Shown here: positions 14,401 to 16,514 of the stretch, in pieces
How the letters are laid out: every line of letters starts with the position of its first letter
Numbering within the stretch: the first letter of the stretch is position 1
Assembly (NCBI GenBank): GCA_025354845.1
Contig: JANXMD010000540.1
Location: forward strand, 1-16,514
Source of the DNA: Verrucomicrobiota bacterium
GTDB taxonomy: Bacteria > Verrucomicrobiota > Verrucomicrobiia > Limisphaerales > UBA9464
Direction of reading: 5' to 3'
DNA: 16,514 bases
Translations under genes and position numbers: made by a program
Notes under the pieces: generated by a model
What the model was told of the DNA's origin: nothing
Seen by the model: only the letters and a program-made list of their open reading frames with translations
The model's database searches: none

Positions 14401-15233
14401 CCGCAGGGGACGGACAGCGCGACGCAGTTGGGGAGGTCTCTGCGATCGCGCACCTGCTGACCCTGGTGCAGTTAATGGAGGACGTCTGGCAGATGTGCGC
14501 CCTGGAGCGGCAATGGTCGCACCCGATGAACCAAGGCTGGATGGCCTGGTTGCGGCGATGGAGCTCCATGCCCTCATTCCGCCAGTGGTGGCCAATTCTA
14601 AAATCCATCACCAGCTACGGGTTCGGGAAGTTCGTCCAGTTGCGCCTCGGACTGAGCTACAACGAGGAGGACGATCGCGACGGCGTTCCACATCCCGCCA
14701 CTCCGCAAACCGCCGGCCTGCGTTTTCGACCCTTTGCGGCAGCGGATGAGGACTGTCTTGCCGCGCGCCGATGGCAGCAGCATTTTGGAACGCCTTTCCC
14801 CGTCGAGAACGCGATCGGCTTTGTGTACGAACTGCTGCCTTCGATGGCGCCCGGCGAGATGCCGGTGGCTCCGATCTCCATCGGCTTGGTCCGAGTGGAA
14901 CGGCAGACGGCGCCGGGCCCAACCCCGGGGTTTCACTGGTTCGCACCCCACCTATTCGTGCCGCCTGCGCTGGAGGGCAGCGGGTTCATCGGCCGGTTCT
15001 TGAAGGCGCTGATCGCCGAACTGACGCGACGGGATCCGACGGCCTCGCTGTGGGTGACCCTGTCGGATGACCTCACCCACCGCACCGGACAAATCCGAAC
15101 CGACGCCGGAAGCCGCGCCCGCCGGGTGCAGGTGATCGAATTCTACAAGAGCCAGGGGTTCACCCTCGCCGGTCCCGCCGCGGGGAATGCGCCCGTCCAA
15201 TTGTGCCTCGACCGGAACCTGGTGAACTCCTAA
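11481..15233 (+). CDS. Patatin-like phospholipase, multi-pass membrane protein with C-terminal GNAT-like domain
   Basis: This encodes a 1250-residue protein. The patatin core begins with the oxyanion-hole motif LSGGGIRSA (71-79) and the nucleophile elbow SSVSGGGYIGG, with probable nucleophile Ser105. The catalytic Asp is Asp761 in HLSDGGHFENFG, so the Ser-Asp dyad is present. Between them, about residues 190-545 form a long insertion with some seven or eight hydrophobic helices (e.g. 195-228, 281-302, 364-390, 487-508, 520-542). After the catalytic part, residues about 1078-1245 look GNAT-like: LRFRPFAAADED, a LFVPPALEGSGFIGRFL segment like acetyl-CoA motif A, and a terminal IEFYKSQGFTLAG. 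Patatins hydrolyse acyl esters of lipids; here the active site would lie at the membrane. ATG 11481 is used; ATG 11556 is an alternative. Two linkers (about 157-180 and 565-595) are low-complexity. Confidence 0.88.
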   Translation: MDASRSATSSHPITPPAPALTLEDLMREEDAQLCAARGGEAPKLQISCSTPGATDEPWVAFTNRDRVGLALSGGGIRSAIFNLGLLQSLRHFDLLRHVDYLSSVSGGGYIGGFWTGWKLRSEVTETRHNANGTPEAVPMDFPHRDARELSNPEPQPPDRPAVREVRESGEIRHLREFSRFLMPRLSLDSVDFWNGVVAVLGGMIPSMMIAACVLWLGWIAWLCAHFALGGGAPMTVTPFDPLSGLKPVCFFVLSLIVHWASEVKWCDDQPPDSQETKGSGAIGWGVLLSLIAAASLATLPLPTESIDPELLAKASASRTTSPLIAPPEEARSQGTVEVRVGRQSPSQNRATTEKWSLQHRRLTPTLGWLAPAIGWLVAAMSGVLLRFLLLRDDRGFDAVPGHRALDRAIARCLAPAIGWAGLAGLWWVATRGIDLLGLSATASNSSLAIAGGGAAGIFGWLRDWLGSGVNSGRQGGILDRLKPILPQLAANLAVAVGGILSARLLLLVLEWTGRFHVALHFSLPPLFVGVMAFLALLVWLLNPAQIGLHEFYRSRISRCFLGASNPDRLKGSRTPESPDHRTSESNRQTLERPRDDFSLGRIRDQIRTEMQQAGDPGGSSRLTPIHLVCCAANNLAGDQLGTLYRGARSAVVSARGISLGNATAPCPDLRFSSALTASAAAFNSNMGDVSQEMGPAVAFLACALNLRLGLWVPDPRSRHRKPESIPGLRFLAEMAGQTISDNSREKRRNKLGTGNWLHLSDGGHFENFGLYELLRRHCRYLIVSDCGADPASSFDDFARLARRVREDFGIEIDIDLSPLKPGPDGFAGQHLVVGTIHYDGVAGADKGTLLFFKPVLTGDEPADVLQYRVTHPEFPQQTTADQFYDEPQWESYRRLGEHAAKSAFRFLEDRPRDRKANPVDTLFHQAVLQWLSGVHETDEDRRALNERASAFEAEFRREAPAWMRLELFPEVGNAAGDGQRDAVGEVSAIAHLLTLVQLMEDVWQMCALERQWSHPMNQGWMAWLRRWSSMPSFRQWWPILKSITSYGFGKFVQLRLGLSYNEEDDRDGVPHPATPQTAGLRFRPFAAADEDCLAARRWQQHFGTPFPVENAIGFVYELLPSMAPGEMPVAPISIGLVRVERQTAPGPTPGFHWFAPHLFVPPALEGSGFIGRFLKALIAELTRRDPTASLWVTLSDDLTHRTGQIRTDAGSRARRVQVIEFYKSQGFTLAGPAAGNAPVQLCLDRNLVNS
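11962..12015 (+). repeat. Degenerate 9-bp tandem repeat inside the patatin gene
   Basis: About six successive 9-bp units of the type CAGTTCGGG / AAGTTCGGG / AATCTGGGG run in frame and encode a degenerate three-residue iteration (VRE VRE SGE IRH LRE). It lies in the linker between the nucleophile region and the first membrane helix. The in-frame period means that unit number could change without breaking the gene. Confidence 0.55.
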
Positions 15234-15290
15234 TCCCACGGCTTGCGCGGCAGGCAGCGATTGGGGGACTCTCGTCGCGTTTCCTTTCCC

Positions 15291-16514
15291 ATGAACTCGA
15301 TTCCCACTCCCTCTTGCCGCTTGGGACTGCTCGCCGGAATGGCGATCGGCTTCCTCGCCGTTCCAGCCGTCACCGCAACGGCCGCCGACGCCCCGGTTCG
15401 CGGTCCGTTCTGGTCCGGCACCATCATGCGTGCCAAGGGCCAGGCCGCTGCCATGAAGGGCGTGGCCGTCACGATCGGCGCGTCCAAGGACCACTACGTC
15501 GTCTATGATCTCGACACCCTGCGACTCGCCGTCGGCTGGTCGGGTGACTTTCTCGAATTCGGGGACACGCTGACCAAGATCGCCTGGCCACCGCCCCCGA
15601 GCGTGAAGGGAAACGTGGTGTTCGAAACCGCCATGGGTCCCGGCTGGTCCGACGCCAAGGGCCAGATTGCCGACACCCGCGAACGTCACCAGGGCCCGCT
15701 ACCCAAGGACTGGGCCCACTATGAGGGTCTCTACGTCAATGGGGACCGCGTCGTGTTCAGCTACACGGTGCAGGGAACGCAGGTTCTGGAATCCCCCTGG
15801 TTCGAAGAGATTCACGGCACCGGAGCCTTCACCCGCACCCTGCAATTTCCGAAGGGCGGGAAGAACCTGAACCTATTGGTCGCCTCCGGTCTGACGCCGA
15901 CCTCGACCGTCGTCGCTGCGGGCGCTGAAGGAACCGCGTTTCTACAGCGCGCCAGCGGTCAACCCCTGGCCATTGGTTTCAACAGAATGCCATCCGGCTC
16001 GGAGATCACCGTGGATGCCGCCGGTAACGCCGTCCTGCATCTCAAAAAGGTTTCATCCGACTCCGGGCTCACCCTCGCCCTCGCCTCCGGCAACGGGGAC
16101 CTGCGTCCCAACTCGGCCGGTCGCAAGGAATCGGATCTCCGCTCCCTCACCCACGGTGGACCGGCCCGCTGGACCGAGATTCCGGTGACCCAAGGGAAGC
16201 TCGGCACGGAGGAAGGTCCCTATCAGGTGGACACCATCACCGAACCCTTCCCCAACGCCTACAACACCCGCACCTTCTGGGGCGGCTTTGACTTCCTACC
16301 CGACGGCCGCGCAGTCATCTGCGCCTTCCACGGCGACGTGTGGATTGTCTCCGGCATTGACGACACGCTGCAAAACCTGAAGTGGAAGCGCTTTGCCACC
16401 GGCTTGTTCCAGCCCCTCGGCGTGAAGGTGCAGAAGGGCGAAATCTACGTCGCGGGCCGCGATCAGATCACGCACCTGAAGGATCTCAACGGCGATGGTG
16501 AGGCCGATCTGTAC
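15291..16514 (+). CDS. DUF6797 family exported protein, 5' part (3' end outside window)
   Basis: The frame opens at ATG 15291 and stays open for 408 codons to the window edge. The N-terminus is a Sec signal peptide: a short polar start, the hydrophobic LGLLAGMAIGFLAVPAV, then an Ala-rich cleavage region (ATAADA). The mature part resembles DUF6797 proteins of Verrucomicrobia and Planctomycetes: KGVAVTIGASKDHYVVYDLD near the start, then FWGGFDFLPDGRAVICAFHG, DVWIVSGID and FQPLGVKV, and DLNGDGEADLY, a calcium-loop-like sequence, at the edge. Full-length relatives often continue with a beta-propeller and a PVC-type heme-binding CxxCH region, which would lie outside this window. The function is unknown; a periplasmic or surface location is expected. 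No Shine-Dalgarno sequence is seen. The gene follows the patatin gene by 57 bp, without a visible terminator. Confidence 0.82.
   Translation, partial: MNSIPTPSCRLGLLAGMAIGFLAVPAVTATAADAPVRGPFWSGTIMRAKGQAAAMKGVAVTIGASKDHYVVYDLDTLRLAVGWSGDFLEFGDTLTKIAWPPPPSVKGNVVFETAMGPGWSDAKGQIADTRERHQGPLPKDWAHYEGLYVNGDRVVFSYTVQGTQVLESPWFEEIHGTGAFTRTLQFPKGGKNLNLLVASGLTPTSTVVAAGAEGTAFLQRASGQPLAIGFNRMPSGSEITVDAAGNAVLHLKKVSSDSGLTLALASGNGDLRPNSAGRKESDLRSLTHGGPARWTEIPVTQGKLGTEEGPYQVDTITEPFPNAYNTRTFWGGFDFLPDGRAVICAFHGDVWIVSGIDDTLQNLKWKRFATGLFQPLGVKVQKGEIYVAGRDQITHLKDLNGDGEADLY

Overview
The window looks like a high-GC chromosome segment from the PVC superphylum, most probably Verrucomicrobiota. The evidence is the gene content: DUF1552, DUF1501 and DUF1549/DUF1553 (PSCyt/PSD1) proteins, a DUF6797-type protein, and a single-domain Y1 transposase flanked by REP-like palindromes. 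The phylum is an inference from family distribution; there is no rRNA or other marker to confirm it.

Layout. Bases 1-431 hold the 3' end of a DUF1552 gene on the plus strand. Bases 432-1258 are a REP-like repeat island: a RAYT/IS200-type transposase (minus strand) lies between two direct copies of a 61-bp repeat, with a third, inverted copy just upstream of its start. From there to 11482 every recognised gene is on the minus strand. Reading in the direction of transcription, they are a SAM methyltransferase (11482-10637), a large c-type-cytochrome PSCyt1/DUF1549/LamG/DUF1553 protein (10483-7277) with its usual partner DUF1501 (7092-5647), a four-gene set of small zinc-ribbon and membrane proteins (DUF6487-like, DUF2500, two PLDc_N proteins; 5548-4222), and a compact housekeeping cluster SufE - TatD - ComM/YifB (4152-1259). 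From 11481 onward the plus strand carries a 1250-residue membrane patatin-like protein and the 5' part of a DUF6797 protein that runs off the window.

How the genes relate. The DUF1549/DUF1553 and DUF1501 genes are a classic exported pair of unknown biochemical role. The DUF1552 remnant and the DUF6797 gene are other members of the same PVC exported repertoire. SufE and TatD overlap by ATGA and are probably translationally coupled; ComM follows after 27 bp. The small membrane/zinc-ribbon set is tightly spaced and ends before a hairpin that may separate it from sufE.

Most interesting items: the REP-transposase island; an inverted pair of degenerate GATGAACGCA-type repeats between the PSD1 and DUF1501 genes; the patatin protein, in which a large multi-pass membrane segment separates the catalytic Ser and Asp motifs and a GNAT-like domain sits at the C-terminus; and a CATG tetranucleotide that supplies the apparent start codons of two divergent genes at once. 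No CRISPR array, tRNA or rRNA was seen.
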